Assembly: GCA_900642245.1 (NCBI GenBank)
Contig: CAAAJI010000021.1
Coordinates: 35,325 to 99,324 of the forward strand
Reading direction: 5' to 3'
From: Fragilaria radians
Taxonomy: Eukaryota > Bacillariophyta > Fragilariophyceae > Fragilariales > Fragilariaceae
Length of the DNA stretch: 64,000 bases
The position numbers and the translations under genes were made by a program. Shown here piece after piece: positions 1-11,151 of this stretch. Every line of letters starts with the position of its first letter. Within the stretch, counting starts at the first letter, position 1. The notes beneath the pieces were generated by a model. The model was not told the origin of the DNA and did not search any database. It saw nothing but the letters and a program-made list of their open reading frames with translations.

Positions 1-2554
1 CAAAGTGATGGGACGAACAGAAGCAAACGACAGGATGACTTCGATGTAATCCAGTCTATTGAATTTTTGAACGACTGCTCTCGTGGGAAGTCGGAGAGGC
101 CAATGGGAAAAAAAAAGCTCGACCACGATTAATCTTTCCCTAGACCGATGAAAGTCTAAGAAAGCCCACTCCCTCTGTAATGTCTATACCCAATCAACAC
201 GATTCAATGAAATTCCATTACATCCACAGGAATCTGTAAAAAAAAGTGCGAACGCTAACGAAAAATACTCTAAATATACTTTTCTACTCCCAATTCAATC
301 ATGTGAAAATGAAATGATTTCATAAATTGCTGCCAACCAAACAAGGCTTCCCAATATATGTCTTGTCATGATGAATGAATTGACCGTAGAAAGGCCATCA
401 AAATCTAAAAAACAAAATTCAGGAACAAATTATGGAAACCTTTCCATGTTGGAGGAACCGAGTATAAAAAAATGATACGCATTAACAAACCTGAATGCTA
501 AAAGTTCGTTACGAGCAAGTAAAGGATTTAGGTCAAAGGCCCTTCTGAATTGATGGCATATGGATGCAAAGATGTAACTGTTTATGAAATTCACCGACCT
601 TTTACTCAATATTAGTATTTTTCTAAAGTTGATGAAGGCTGAAATCTTAAAGAGACGCCGAGAACCGGGTTTCCGGGATAAGGATAGCATTTTCAATACT
701 AAGTCTTACGGATTTCTAGGGTAACGTTAAAGATTGCATTTTCAATACTAAGTCTTACGATGGGATAGCTTATGCTGATGAAGCGCTTAAAGGATATGGG
801 GATTCCCAAGAACTTACCAATTCTGATAATAGCAGATTATTTTGGTTTCATGTGCATGGCGGAGAATGCAGGATCTGGAGAAAGGGTCACGCAAATTCTT
901 ATAAAGCATATCAATATCAGAGAGATGATGGATTCCATAAAATTTATATGTTGAACTTGAAATAATGATTCACATGTGCTCACCAGGACAACGTATGAAA
1001 TACAAGTTGAGAGTTCTTGGGAGGAAGAAATGGTTGAATATGCAACATACAAAGGATGTTGGAATGTTATTCCATCATTAGATCCCTTTCGTTAATGTTC
1101 CATTGCGATATTAAATTCTGATAAATAGTATAGATGCTGAGAAGTTACACAAGTAGTAGGACTATGTTGCGAGAAACAAAAATTTGAACTCAAGTGAAAG
1201 CGCTTAAGAAGGACTTTTATAGGACATCAATGATATAGCATGATAAGCTGAGCTTATGAAAACTGAGGCTCAAGTTAAGACACAAACTGCAGTTCATGAG
1301 AAAATGGAGAACAAAAATCTTAAAAGATAACTGATAAGTATCAAAAGGTCTTGATGGCATTAAACATTCGGGATAAATGAAAGAAACATATATTACTACA
1401 ACGTGAAGGCAATTTACAACAAAATTGTATATTGCACAGGAGAATACAAATCAAAAGAATGACTACAAGTCAAATGTGAATACAAAAGATAGCATTAGGT
1501 GATCTATTTTATAAGGCTCATCATCTAGGATTACTTCCACAAAAACTGCCACCCCTCTAATAATGATAAGAATCAAGAGACTTTGAAATATATATATGAG
1601 AAGAGAGAAACTCAAATGTTTTCAAGAATTTATTCCATCTATTGATGTCAATGACAAGAGTGCAATTTGGAGAGTTCAATTTTGCTCCAATACTAAATCT
1701 TTTTCAAGAATATTTACGTGAATTAGAGATACAAGAATGATAATGGATTGAAAATACACAGGAAACTATTTCCTCTTCATCTACGTTGAAATCTTGATTT
1801 TAGCTTTCCGGCAATCATCATAGCAGATTGGTGATAGTGCTTCTTCATACAATCTTTTTGCACATTCATTTGTTGTCAACTTTTTAAATGTTGTCTCTGA
1901 ATTTGGCAAATGTGTATTTCTCGTAACCACGAAGCTATTGTTGGAAGGGAGGGGGCTTGGAACATTTTGAAGTGAAAATGTCTTTGGCAACTATGAGAAC
2001 TATCCTCGATTATTGTATTATTTTCCCTCACAGTTACTTCACCGGTTCAACGTTTCCGCATATATGCATCCAATCAATCCTAAGGTACGTTGAGGAAAGT
2101 GAGATTTTTCTCTAAAGCCGCGAATCACCAACCACTATTACTACTACTACTTCTAGGACTACTACTACTAAGGCCATGCATGTGTTGAAAAGGTCATAGC
2201 TGAAACTGACACACCATGGGACTGCCGTTGGAAAAGTGTGGAATTGGAAAGAAGGAAATTTCTTGCGGGTAGAGAATACCATGTTTGCAAAAGGCGTTTT
2301 TTATCATGTGGGTCATCTGGATTTTTGAGATTCGTCGATCTAAATTTATCTGTACGAATGAACCTATAGGGGGAATTGTATCGCTAGTTGATTTCCAACT
2401 TTCGGAACAACGAGTGAATCGCCATAACTATACTTACTCCCTCTCTCTCTTGGAGGAGGCAAACAACTTACTTCAGTCGTAACAGTACTACCTCACCTAT
2501 ATCTTTATCTACGCATCACGATTCTATAATCATATCCAAAGTGCCTGATACTAA
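1..2554. other. Gene-poor region, no gene recognised
   Basis: Reading frames here are short, overlap on both strands and show no motif I recognise. The stretch holds a 24-bp direct repeat at 687-759 and an interrupted ACT/TAC trinucleotide tract at about 2134-2170. A minus-strand frame at 1781-1990 (69 codons) has a plausible composition but no known domain. The 3' end of this stretch must contain the promoter of the TPR gene that starts at 2555. Confidence 0.6.
687..759. repeat. 24-bp direct repeat, two copies
   Basis: The same 24 bases, beginning GCATTTTCAATACTAAGTC, occur at 687-710 and 736-759, 49 bp apart start to start and identical throughout. No function is visible. It could be the footprint of a small duplication or excision. 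Confidence 0.7.
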
Positions 2555-4542
2555 ATGTCCACAGAGAGCTTTGCTTCTAGCTCCTCAGTAGAGGTAACTC
2601 ACGAAGACTTTCAGTCACATTACGCAAATCGAAAGAAGTTTCGAATTCGTGATTTGTTATTGCAAAAGAAGCCACTAGATAAGCGTCAAGTCTTCGTCAC
2701 AACATCTGAAATGGTGTCTGTGGCTAGTTTAACCGTAACAAGTAATGAAACTGTCAGGGCGTCTAACAAAACAGGTAAGAATCCCATCACACCTCAGAAG
2801 AAGTCAGCAAAGAATAGTTGGGACATGCTTCGAACCAAATTTCATAATAAATTAATGAAGATATCCAATGGAGACTCGATGTCAAAGCCTGCGTCTTCTC
2901 TGCGAAGACGTATAGCAGGTGATCGTAGCACGGATGGCAGTTCTATTACTGAGGAAAAGCGCTCTCGTATGGATGATGCCATGAGAGGTAGAATGGATGG
3001 AATCGACACGTTATCCTTAGGTCCAGCCAAGCGTGTAACAAATCGTCAAACTCATCTCTTCTTCGATGACTTTGACGAATTCATTGAAGGTATGAATGGT
3101 CCATTAACACCTTCCAAAATAGTAATGGATATGATATCGTTATCCGCTGGTAGGGACCCCCCTGAAATGATTTTGGAAGGTTTCATTCCCGGTGGTGATG
3201 ATAGATGGAGAGTAAGTATGGAAGAACCACTTATCCTAAACAAAGGATCGGCAACAGAGTCTACCAATGGAAGAGAAAGCCCAGTACCAGGTTTACTTCC
3301 TACCAATTCTTCAGAATGTGGTTCTTGCTTCTCATGTGGGGAGGAGGATATTCACTATCTGATGGGATCCTTATGGGGTTCAGAGCCACCACCTCCAACA
3401 CACGTTACGACCATCGCAGACCCCGCAGATGATGATATCTTACAAATGGCCTCTTCTTGCAATGTTCCCATTGATGTCGATGAAGAAGCCTTCATGATTG
3501 AGAATGCTCAGCACCTGAGATCTGTACATGACATTGCTTCCTTATATTTGCGAAAAAAAAATTACGATGGAGCATTATCGATTTTCAACAAAATTCTCAA
3601 GGGACTCAAAATGCGAAATGATGAACATGCCCAATTCTTAGTTGGAGCGACGTTGCATAACATTGGTCTCATCCAAATGTGGCAGGGGCACTTTCATGAG
3701 TCTCTCCTTACCTTTCAACAAGCGATTGCCACAAGGACGTCTGTACTTCCCTCACAACATCCGGATATTGCGGTATCCATTGTTCGGTTATCCTTTGCAC
3801 AATTTGCGTTGCAAGACTTTCCACGCGCGGAAGAATCCTTGAAGAAGGCATTACGTTTCACCACCGCGGAGAATGCCACTCGTGCTAAAATTTTGAACAA
3901 CCTTGGTGTGGTACAGTTCTACGCGAAACGATTGATTCCTTCTTTACAAAACTTTGCGGCCGCCCTGGAAATTCAGCGACAGTGGTTGGAAGGCCCTGTC
4001 AGGCGAGAATCCATTGTTTTTGATGCAAGTATTACACTCCAGAATATGGGAAAGTTTTACCTGGCAAAGAGTGACTTTGGAACAAGTCACGAGATATATG
4101 AAGAAGCACATGCTGTAAGTTACGTATTGTTTTGTTTGATTGACAATGGTGGCAAACTAATACAAATGTGTTTTTCTTCCAGTTATTGGGAAGTGTTTTC
4201 CGTAGCGATAGCCATCTCATTATGGATGGGCTCGAAAATTTAGCGTATACCAAGATCAGAACAGGTGACTTGGAGAGAGCGATACAATTCTACAATACAA
4301 TAATACGTCTACATGAAACTCTCCATGGAAAGGATAGCCGAGCCTACAACGAAAATATCGGTTTGCTTGGAATTGCGTTAATGACGATGCAAAAGTACAG
4401 TGAGGCAATGGAATGCTTCCTGGTTCTACAACGATGGCAAGAAGGTAATCTACCCAAAACAGATCCTTTGGTTGCAATAATTAACAATCTTGTAAAGACT
4501 GTCAGTAAAAAGTCTCGAGGAGGGTCATCTACATGGATATGA
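2555..4542 (+). CDS. TPR (kinesin-light-chain-like) protein
   Basis: Two exons, 2555-4114 and 4183-4542, are joined over a 68-bp GT-AG intron (GTAAGT ... TTCCAG) in phase 0, giving 639 residues. The first ~300 residues are rich in Ser, Lys, Arg and Asp and look disordered. From about residue 310 onward tandem helix pairs appear with the spacing of kinesin-light-chain/nephrocystin-type TPRs, for example YDGALSIFNKIL and YSEAMECFLVLQ. The second exon continues the repeats without a break, which supports the splice. No enzymatic domain is present, so the likely role is a protein-binding scaffold; the partner cannot be told. It converges on the ATP10 gene, whose stop lies 137 bp downstream on the other strand. 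Confidence 0.85.
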
Positions 4543-4679
4543 AGGCACGTTGTCAATAGTTAAAATGCAACAGAAATATTAGAGGTCCTTACTTTTCATA
4601 ATAGCCTATTCAAAGCATATAATGGTGTATCAATGAAGCACATCGTAGTTGACACTTCCATCTGTATTCTTCTCAATCC

Positions 4680-5741
4680 TTAATAGTAGTTCTTAATAGA
4701 CCTCTTAATTCTACCTTTAGCTGAAAAGTTGGGATCCCTCAACTTCGGAATGAGTTCCCTGGCAGATTCGATTAGTAATTTAAGTTCGTCCTCTGTTGCT
4801 TCTCCCGATGCCGCAAAGCGTACATTCCCTAATCCATCCAATAGGTATATGTATCCAGTAAGAGTATTATGCATCCGTAAAGTGTTGTTAAAGTGAAATA
4901 GAGCCTCCGCCTTGGGTCCAAAGGAAAGCAGGACTTGAGGTTGTACCTCAAGTGGAGTAGCCTTTTCGAATCCCCGTAATATCATCCGACGCAAGAAAAG
5001 TTTGGTAAACCAACCCTCTGTAATCGAAAGACGATACGTCATGGCTCTTCGATTCCTAATACCAAATTCAGCCTCAAACGGATCCAACCATGACGAGAGC
5101 AACTTATACCCATAATCCTTAAATGCTATACCGACTAATGTACATTGTGCCGATGGATCTTGAGTACGATTATCTCGTAAAAAGTGATAGGGAAGATCAA
5201 CTTGTTGGTTGGATGTTGGTTTTTTTTGTTGTTTTAGGTTTGGTTGTTGTAGATTGATGTTGTTATTGTTATTGTCATTATCATTTCGCAATACATGACA
5301 ATTCAATAAAGAGGGGAATAATTCCGCATCCACAGAGGAGATTTTAGATGCCAATATTGGTTTGTCCCCATTCTTACGTAAATCTTGCATCATCCAAAAA
5401 TTTCCATAGGCTCGTTCAAGTGGTTTTTCTTGCATAGGTCGAGTGACATTCATGTTGTTGCTGTTGTTTTTATCGTTATTGGTGTCTTTATCATTGTCAT
5501 CATTGGGAATCTGAACAGTCCTCCCATCGGATAATATCCTTGATGCGATGGAATTTGGATTCATTTGAATTCCAATCATTTGCTTACGTCGACATGAAGA
5601 AATTGAATAGAATTGGATATGCTTCATACGGTATGGATACTGGAAGGATGATGAAGGATGATGAATCACATTTCGAAGGCTCCCAAGGAGGAATTGTTTT
5701 GCCATCATCGTTTGGTTCAATTTACTTCCAATCATTTTCAC
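4680..5741 (-). CDS. ATP10: Mitochondrial ATP synthase assembly factor ATP10
   Basis: A single-exon 353-residue protein. The C-terminal half matches the ATP10 family: a WFTKLFLRRMILRGFEKA segment, then the conserved NTLTGYIYLLDGLGNVRFAASG stretch broken by short gaps, then GEATEDELKLLIESAREL. In yeast, ATP10 acts in the mitochondrial inner membrane to help assemble the Fo part of ATP synthase. The N-terminal ~60 residues are basic, rich in Ser and Arg and poor in acids, as expected for a mitochondrial presequence. Two Asn/Asp/Lys-rich low-complexity tracts (about residues 80-97 and 150-180) are insertions of a kind common in this genome. A second Met at residue 3 or 12 could also be the start. 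The family call is firm; the location is inferred. Confidence 0.85.
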   Translation of the reverse strand: MKMIGSKLNQTMMAKQFLLGSLRNVIHHPSSSFQYPYRMKHIQFYSISSCRRKQMIGIQMNPNSIASRILSDGRTVQIPNDDNDKDTNNDKNNSNNMNVTRPMQEKPLERAYGNFWMMQDLRKNGDKPILASKISSVDAELFPSLLNCHVLRNDNDNNNNNINLQQPNLKQQKKPTSNQQVDLPYHFLRDNRTQDPSAQCTLVGIAFKDYGYKLLSSWLDPFEAEFGIRNRRAMTYRLSITEGWFTKLFLRRMILRGFEKATPLEVQPQVLLSFGPKAEALFHFNNTLRMHNTLTGYIYLLDGLGNVRFAASGEATEDELKLLIESARELIPKLRDPNFSAKGRIKRSIKNYY

Positions 5742-6329
5742 CGTAACTGGAGTACAACCTTTGACCAGTGAATTACTATTTTCACTACGAGTAGTTTACC
5801 CCAACCAATGACGCTATTCCTAGATAGTTTTTCACAACGAATTTCATCCCAGAGAAAAAAAACCTTTTAGGCATGTTCCCAACAACTATTTTCAAATGGT
5901 TGTTGACCCAGTTAACAAAATCTAGAACTTTATATAATCTTCACTTTTACAACAGCATACTCAATCGCATGTATTTTTTAGAAAATCTTACTCATGCAAA
6001 ATGAATTGTACAAGAATAATGAAATAAAAGGTTAGATTTCAGCTACAGAACGTTATCTAGAAATTTAAGTTCAAAGGTAATTACGTCATAACTTGTCACG
6101 GCTTATTGTTCAGACTTGAATTATAGTATAAATTGAGAATACCATGGTGAGGAGTGACAAGACATTATTTATTTGGGTATACATTGTTAGCTTGAAAAGG
6201 TAGGAGTGTCAATCTTTAATTTCCAACCACTTCATTCCTGTTGTAACGTTTTTTGGTCAACACTGGCTACGTTTTCCTAATGTTCCTAATCCTAATCAAC
6301 ACTAAAACTACACAACGTTCCAAGCTGGA
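5742..6329. other. Intergenic spacer
   Basis: AT-rich spacer between two minus-strand genes. It must contain the ATP10 promoter (near 5742) and the 3' end of the next gene. I see no coding or structured element. Confidence 0.6.
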
Positions 6330-7236
6330 CTAATTGCCCTCCATTCCTCGTAGGTAGTTTTCGACACGGAAGCGAAACAATGGATTTGCCTTGGTTTGAT
6401 CCAACAATCGATTGAATTCATCCGAACTAAGCCCATATTTCTGAACAATAAGCTCAGCCTGAAGGGGGAAGGCTTCGACGACAGCACGGACCTTTGGAGA
6501 CAAAAATGGAATTACTTTTGGGTCACTTACTCATACCGGATGGCAACTCTTGTACTTGCAAAGATCGTTTTAACTTTTTCATTTGATTCAATCGAAGCTT
6601 TTCAATTTCTTTCATACTGTTACAAAATAGTTCGACACGCCTTTTACCAGAAACACGTTTCGGCCTTTCTAAGACAGAATCTTCTACCAAAGAAATCCTG
6701 TCCATGTCTAACGTTCCCGCCATACGATAAAGATAGGCTTGTTCCATAACCTCAAGTTGATCCACATTAATGTTAGATTAATATCCAAGAAGTTGAACAA
6801 ATACTTCCTATTCCTTTTAAAAAATTGCTCTTACCTTATTTTTAAGTTCAATATTTGATCCCACTTCACGACCCCATTGATTGAATTGATTGACCGACAT
6901 TCCCATTGCCTCCAACACCTTTGACGAATGAAGAATATACTCAGCATTAATTCGTCTCTGAGCTTCCGTCATTTCTTCCGTGTCACGAGTAAAGAACCTG
7001 CGACTTCCTAATTTCTTATCACGAATTCTCCTCAATCCTTCTGTGGCTGCCAAGCATGCAGCATATCGATCGTATTGTGCTTCTTCTGGTCCAAATAAGC
7101 TGGGCATAGTCTCACGTTCCAATTCTGAAAGCTTTGATTCCATCAATGAGAATGGAACGATTGGTTTGCTGGATAACGATGCGTGTGCTACGAGAAGCCA
7201 TAGTAAAAGATGAAAGACCACTTGTCCAAAGAACAT
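6330..7236 (-). CDS. Secretory-pathway hypothetical protein, DUF4168-like, with a frame break
   Basis: Exon 1 (7236-6835) encodes a hydrophobic signal peptide (MFFGQVVFHLLLWLLVAHA) and a helical region. An 84-bp intron (6834-6751) has GTAAGA and TTGAG ends and a CTAAC branch-point-like motif. Exon 2 resumes in phase 0 with VMEQAYLYRMAG. The segment MGMSVNQFNQWGREV resembles the DUF4168 pattern of an FN-centred helix. Near 6523-6537 the frame ends at a TGA, and the obvious continuation (IPFLSPKVRAVVEAF, then YGLSSDEFNRLLDQT) runs one base ahead to a TAG at 6330-6332, giving about 275 residues. A strong donor (GTAAGT) lies at the break, but the only in-frame acceptor is 16-22 nt away, too close for a normal intron. 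I read it as an indel in the sequence or a +1 shift. The function is unknown, with entry into the ER or plastid inferred. Confidence 0.6.
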
Positions 7237-8375
7237 TTTTCACAAAATGATGTCATGGATTTTCTCGAAAAATCTCCGAATTTTGTACGTGATGTACTTG
7301 AACTCAACAACCCGGAAGTCAATGGAGGAAGGAATCCGTTACACACACACATTTACGTCACACACGGATTTCCACGCCAAAAATCTATATGGACAATTTT
7401 TTCTTTGTAGGAAATAATGAAGTAACGTCTAGAAATTCCAGCAAGACGGTTAGTCTAGAAGAATACCAGGTATGATATCTCAATCGCAGCCAGAGACGAG
7501 ACAACAATAACCGAGCTTGAAAAAGATAGGGCACATCTGACTATACTATGTATCTAAGTGAATGTCTTCTATTGTCGTGTTGTTCACCAAGTCGGTTGCA
7601 ACTCTTTGTGAAAACGTCCTGTCAACTCCTAGGACAATGAATGATAGCAACTATGAATTTATTCTTGGTCATGGTATGCTCAGTTGAATTGTAACATTGA
7701 AAGCAAATCAAACTGAACTAGAGAAGTCAATCAAAATGGAACTGACAGAAATTAACGACCACACATGATTATGAATCAGATTATAACTTGTCTCAAGCTC
7801 AGATTACGTGCACTCCTCTCGACACCCTCTGGGCACTCATTCAGAGCCATATGAAAATAAATAACAGTTGTATTTTGGCATTATACCCAACATTCCTATG
7901 TAAATAATATTTCAAACATGTTTAAAAGGAAATGACAACATCAACCATTACACAATGACCTAGCAGTGCATCATCAACATACAATGATGACTTTAAACCA
8001 TAGCAAAGTCTACAATTTTGAAAACAACACTTGGCATAGGTAGTTTCTACTGCAACCCAAAACGCATTATGAAACAGTATTCTCTCTATTTGTCTTTATT
8101 ATGGTATAAGAAAATGAGGATTTAAAATCGCAGCAAGATAATTGCTATTGCCTTAGACGTTTAGTAGAAAGGAATAGCGAAGGATGATATTGGACTAACT
8201 TTGACTTGCATGAGTGTTGTTACCTTTCTTATTGAGGGGCCCTACTGTCTCCGCATTGAAAACCATTCATGGAAGCGATACATTGCAGTTTATCAGATTC
8301 ATACAAATCAAGACCTAGAAAAATGGTTGCACAAAAGCTAGCAACTTGCAAACGTGGTAGCATAATTGCGATTGA
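7237..8375. other. Intergenic spacer
   Basis: No recognisable gene. It contains the promoter side of the DUF4168-like gene and the 3' flank of the ORC3-like gene. Short frames present (for example 7210-7410 plus) overlap the start of the neighbouring gene and look random. Confidence 0.55.
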
Positions 8376-10820
8376 TTACCCATATGTACTCCATACAAAT
8401 ATGGCCTTTTCGTAAAGGGCATGCTCCGCCTGTGCTGACTTCCAATTGCTACCAGAAAGATTCCCACCGCGGCGTTTTTCTCGGATAAGACCCAAGTAAA
8501 GAAGTTCATATACGCCTAGGGAAAAGAGAGATTGTAATTGGCTGCTGTCAAAGTCATTTGTGGTCATGTACACAGATTGGCAGTGTTGATGATATTCTTG
8601 CCACCATTCGTAACGAGAAATGATGATCCGATTTTCAATCAATTGGAATAGTATGGACGGAACTTGGAGAATGGGATCCATTGTAGGAGAATGAAAGGAA
8701 TCAGGATTCCTTAATGCCTCTGCAATATTATATCTATGTTGTGGCATCAAGTCGTTTTCCGTGACTGTATTCGTAGTGAGAGGAAGGTTATCGTGCACTC
8801 CATCATGGCAAACTAACATTCGTTTTCGAAAATTTGGTAGTAGGTGAGAAAGGTCTTGATAAGCCGTATGAATCATTTGAAGTAAGTTTTCTAACCACTC
8901 GAAAATCGCCTGCCATAAATCTTCCTGGTTTGGTTGTTCCTTTAAGTGTGCAGCCTCCTGAGAATCTTGGGATACATCTGAACCTACAGGAATTAATCCG
9001 TCACATTTTTCGCAATAGTACTTATGCAGCAGAATTATAACTTCATTCGTAGATTCAATTGTTGCCCGCAAGGAATTCTGAAACGATCCTTGAGATAACT
9101 TCTTTCCAGAAGTGGTAGTGTACGGGTTATTCGTGTGAAGATTACCGTTTGAGTTAACTCCAATGCCATCTTGATCCAGCAATGTGGAACGCATGTTAGC
9201 CATTGTTTGAAACAAATTCTTCATACAATCATCTGTATTATCGAATCGTCCTTTCCTTTCGGACAATGAGCCAAGGAATTGAGTCTTTAGTTCGTGTGTG
9301 AGCTTGTTAGCCATTGCTTGTAGAGTTTTCGGTTGATGTAGTGCGAGTATCAAATCCGAAAAGGAAATGGAGGACGTGATATGGTGGCAAGCCCACAGGC
9401 CATTATAAATTATTTGTTGTAGAACTCTAGCAGGCTGTATGACCCCGTGTTGGAGAGAAGATTTTGTGATGGAATCAAAATTCTTGATATCGTCTCCGCA
9501 TAATGCTTGACGACCCTCGGATGTCAGGAATAAGCATTCGAATCGTTGAATTTCATCTTTATGGATATTCTTGTTCTCAAGCAATAAGGAACCTGGGTAT
9601 GACATCTGAATAGCAATAGCTCGTTTCCATAATGTAATTGCTGCTACAAAGGATTGTTGTTGTTGTTGTTGCAACGGCCCTTGTAGTATAGATGCAAGTT
9701 CAGGAGTCAACAAAGTTGTCGAGTAAAACGTTTTCATAGAATTCCAGAGATTAGTAAGGATGTCTTGTGAAGAGGGAAATCGTAAAGTTTTCAAGTCAAA
9801 ATTTCCATCTAAATGCAATCGCTGACTTGATGATACTACTAGGATTAGAGAAACAGCCAATCCTTCCATTCGAAGTTGCTCCAAGAGAGACACAAAATCT
9901 TGCAAATTGTGGTGGATTGAAGGGATTCGTTCGAGAATAATCAGGAGCTTTCGAAAAGGACGACGAGTATTTCGTGCCCAACGCCAGAGATGTTGTCGCT
10001 GAGAGGAATTAATTCGTTGTACCCTCCCTAAATCCAATGGTTGTGGAAAAGGAAGTGGAAGATTCGACACTTGATGATTCTCATTTTCCTGCATCCAGCA
10101 TTGTCGTATAATCTCTCGTAACCAATGACCACAGTGTGTTGAATGATTAGCAGTAGTTACAATCCTTTGTCGGCTGGATAGGTGACATACGGCAAGATGA
10201 TAATACTTGGATTTGAGAGACTTGAATAAAAGATTGGTCCATCGAGATCGATCCAAAACATGCGTTGGTGCACGAATGACAATCATGGGTAGAAGAATAG
10301 AAGAGGAGGTTGTTTTTTGATTGTAGTGAGAACTCTGAGAGTGTGGAGGATCGATTCGGAACATGTGTTCCAAAGTGTTGTTGTTACTGGTGGAATTTGT
10401 CGACAGCGTAGCATCCATCGAATTGGTAGCTACAGTTGAAGTTTCGGCAACTTCTTGATGCAGTGCCAAAAATTGACGTATGGAATCCTCAATAGGTATA
10501 AGGAGTTCTTTCATTTCAGACTCTAAATGTTGATCTAATGTTTGCGATATTGTATGGAATGTCCGTGAACGTAGATATATCTCTTCATCTACCATAGAAA
10601 TACAAGGTTCGTTATTAGTATTGTCATCATGATTGTTATTACTGTTTGGATGACTTTTTCTTCTTGTCGGATCACTCGAATTGTTAGATTTCAACGAAAG
10701 ATGCGCCCAGGGTGGAAGATTCGAGGAATGTTGAGATTTCATCAACCCAAAGAAACTAATGATGAAAACTAGAAAACTTCCTATGACTATCCTACCAAGA
10801 AAACCTGATCCCTTGAGCAA
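8376..10820 (-). CDS. ORC3: Origin recognition complex subunit 3-like protein
   Basis: One long exon, 814 codons from the first ATG. The layout fits ORC3: an N-terminal helix region (LDQHLESEMKELL), an ATPase-like core without Walker motifs, a segment KLLIILERIPSIHHNLQDFV followed by LILVVSSS in the place of the ORC3 beta-strand block, a Thr/Leu stretch LLTPELASILQ, and a C-terminal winged-helix end FSLGVYELLYLGLI that finishes in VWSTYG. ORC3 is part of the complex that marks replication origins in the nucleus. The first 26 residues form a membrane-like helix unknown in ORC3, and their DNA is also part of a local repeat (10764-11030), so the true start is probably Met27 (10742) or Met76. Asn-rich and six-Gln tracts are present. 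The call rests on pattern, not alignment. Confidence 0.65.
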   Translation of the reverse strand: MLKGSGFLGRIVIGSFLVFIISFFGLMKSQHSSNLPPWAHLSLKSNNSSDPTRRKSHPNSNNNHDDNTNNEPCISMVDEEIYLRSRTFHTISQTLDQHLESEMKELLIPIEDSIRQFLALHQEVAETSTVATNSMDATLSTNSTSNNNTLEHMFRIDPPHSQSSHYNQKTTSSSILLPMIVIRAPTHVLDRSRWTNLLFKSLKSKYYHLAVCHLSSRQRIVTTANHSTHCGHWLREIIRQCWMQENENHQVSNLPLPFPQPLDLGRVQRINSSQRQHLWRWARNTRRPFRKLLIILERIPSIHHNLQDFVSLLEQLRMEGLAVSLILVVSSSQRLHLDGNFDLKTLRFPSSQDILTNLWNSMKTFYSTTLLTPELASILQGPLQQQQQQSFVAAITLWKRAIAIQMSYPGSLLLENKNIHKDEIQRFECLFLTSEGRQALCGDDIKNFDSITKSSLQHGVIQPARVLQQIIYNGLWACHHITSSISFSDLILALHQPKTLQAMANKLTHELKTQFLGSLSERKGRFDNTDDCMKNLFQTMANMRSTLLDQDGIGVNSNGNLHTNNPYTTTSGKKLSQGSFQNSLRATIESTNEVIILLHKYYCEKCDGLIPVGSDVSQDSQEAAHLKEQPNQEDLWQAIFEWLENLLQMIHTAYQDLSHLLPNFRKRMLVCHDGVHDNLPLTTNTVTENDLMPQHRYNIAEALRNPDSFHSPTMDPILQVPSILFQLIENRIIISRYEWWQEYHQHCQSVYMTTNDFDSSQLQSLFSLGVYELLYLGLIREKRRGGNLSGSNWKSAQAEHALYEKAIFVWSTYG

Positions 10821-11030
10821 AAAGAAAAATTGGAAATTGTTTTCGAACTTCCAAGAAAACGAAACCTAAAACATCATTGAGAAATTGTTAATTTCGGTTC
10901 CAAATGGAAGTCCAGCAATACCTGTCACTCAAGAGGACAGATATTGTGGATTGCACTTCCTCTGCCATGTGAATCTAGTCAAACATTGGATGATCCATCA
11001 ATAGCATTGTTACCCCATGACAAATTAGTG
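10764..11030. repeat. Dispersed repeat, copy 1, overlapping the ORC3 5' end
   Basis: About 260 bp here match 13465-13722 in the same orientation at roughly 90% identity with several small indels. The repeat covers the first ~18 codons of the ORC3 reading frame and its upstream flank. The other copy keeps an open frame on plus, while this copy is broken on plus. It may be a transposon fragment or a duplicated piece of the ORC3 promoter. Confidence 0.8.
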
Positions 11031-11055
11031 CTCAAAGGGGTTAGGGGTTAAAGTG

Positions 11056-11151
11056 GGAAGAAGACCTGAGTTAGATCTTGTTGTGATAAACTAAACTCAA
11101 GTTACGGTGAGTAAACTAGACTAAAGATACGGTAAGACAGTTCATCGTATG
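11056..11151. repeat. LTR-like 96-bp repeat, left copy
   Basis: It aligns without gaps to 19924-20019 in the same orientation with 7 mismatches in 96 positions. Inside it a ~25-bp unit (TAAACTAAACTCAAGGTACG-like) is present twice in tandem. It abuts the truncated RNase H of the minus-strand element at 11152. Together with the right copy it brackets the retroelement nest, as LTRs would, though a full LTR with TG...CA ends was not defined. Confidence 0.6.

Noticed and set aside
3205..3432. Open frame inside the TPR gene in another frame
   Set aside because: Shadow of the real gene; no motif. The same holds for frames inside ORC3, callose synthase, TRM2, phosphatase, peptidase and cyclase genes.
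6515..6537. A 16-22 nt micro-intron (GTATGA or GTAAGT ... AAAAG) to repair the DUF4168-like gene
   Set aside because: It restores the frame, but the size is far below any other intron here (42-146 bp), so an indel or frame shift is the better reading.
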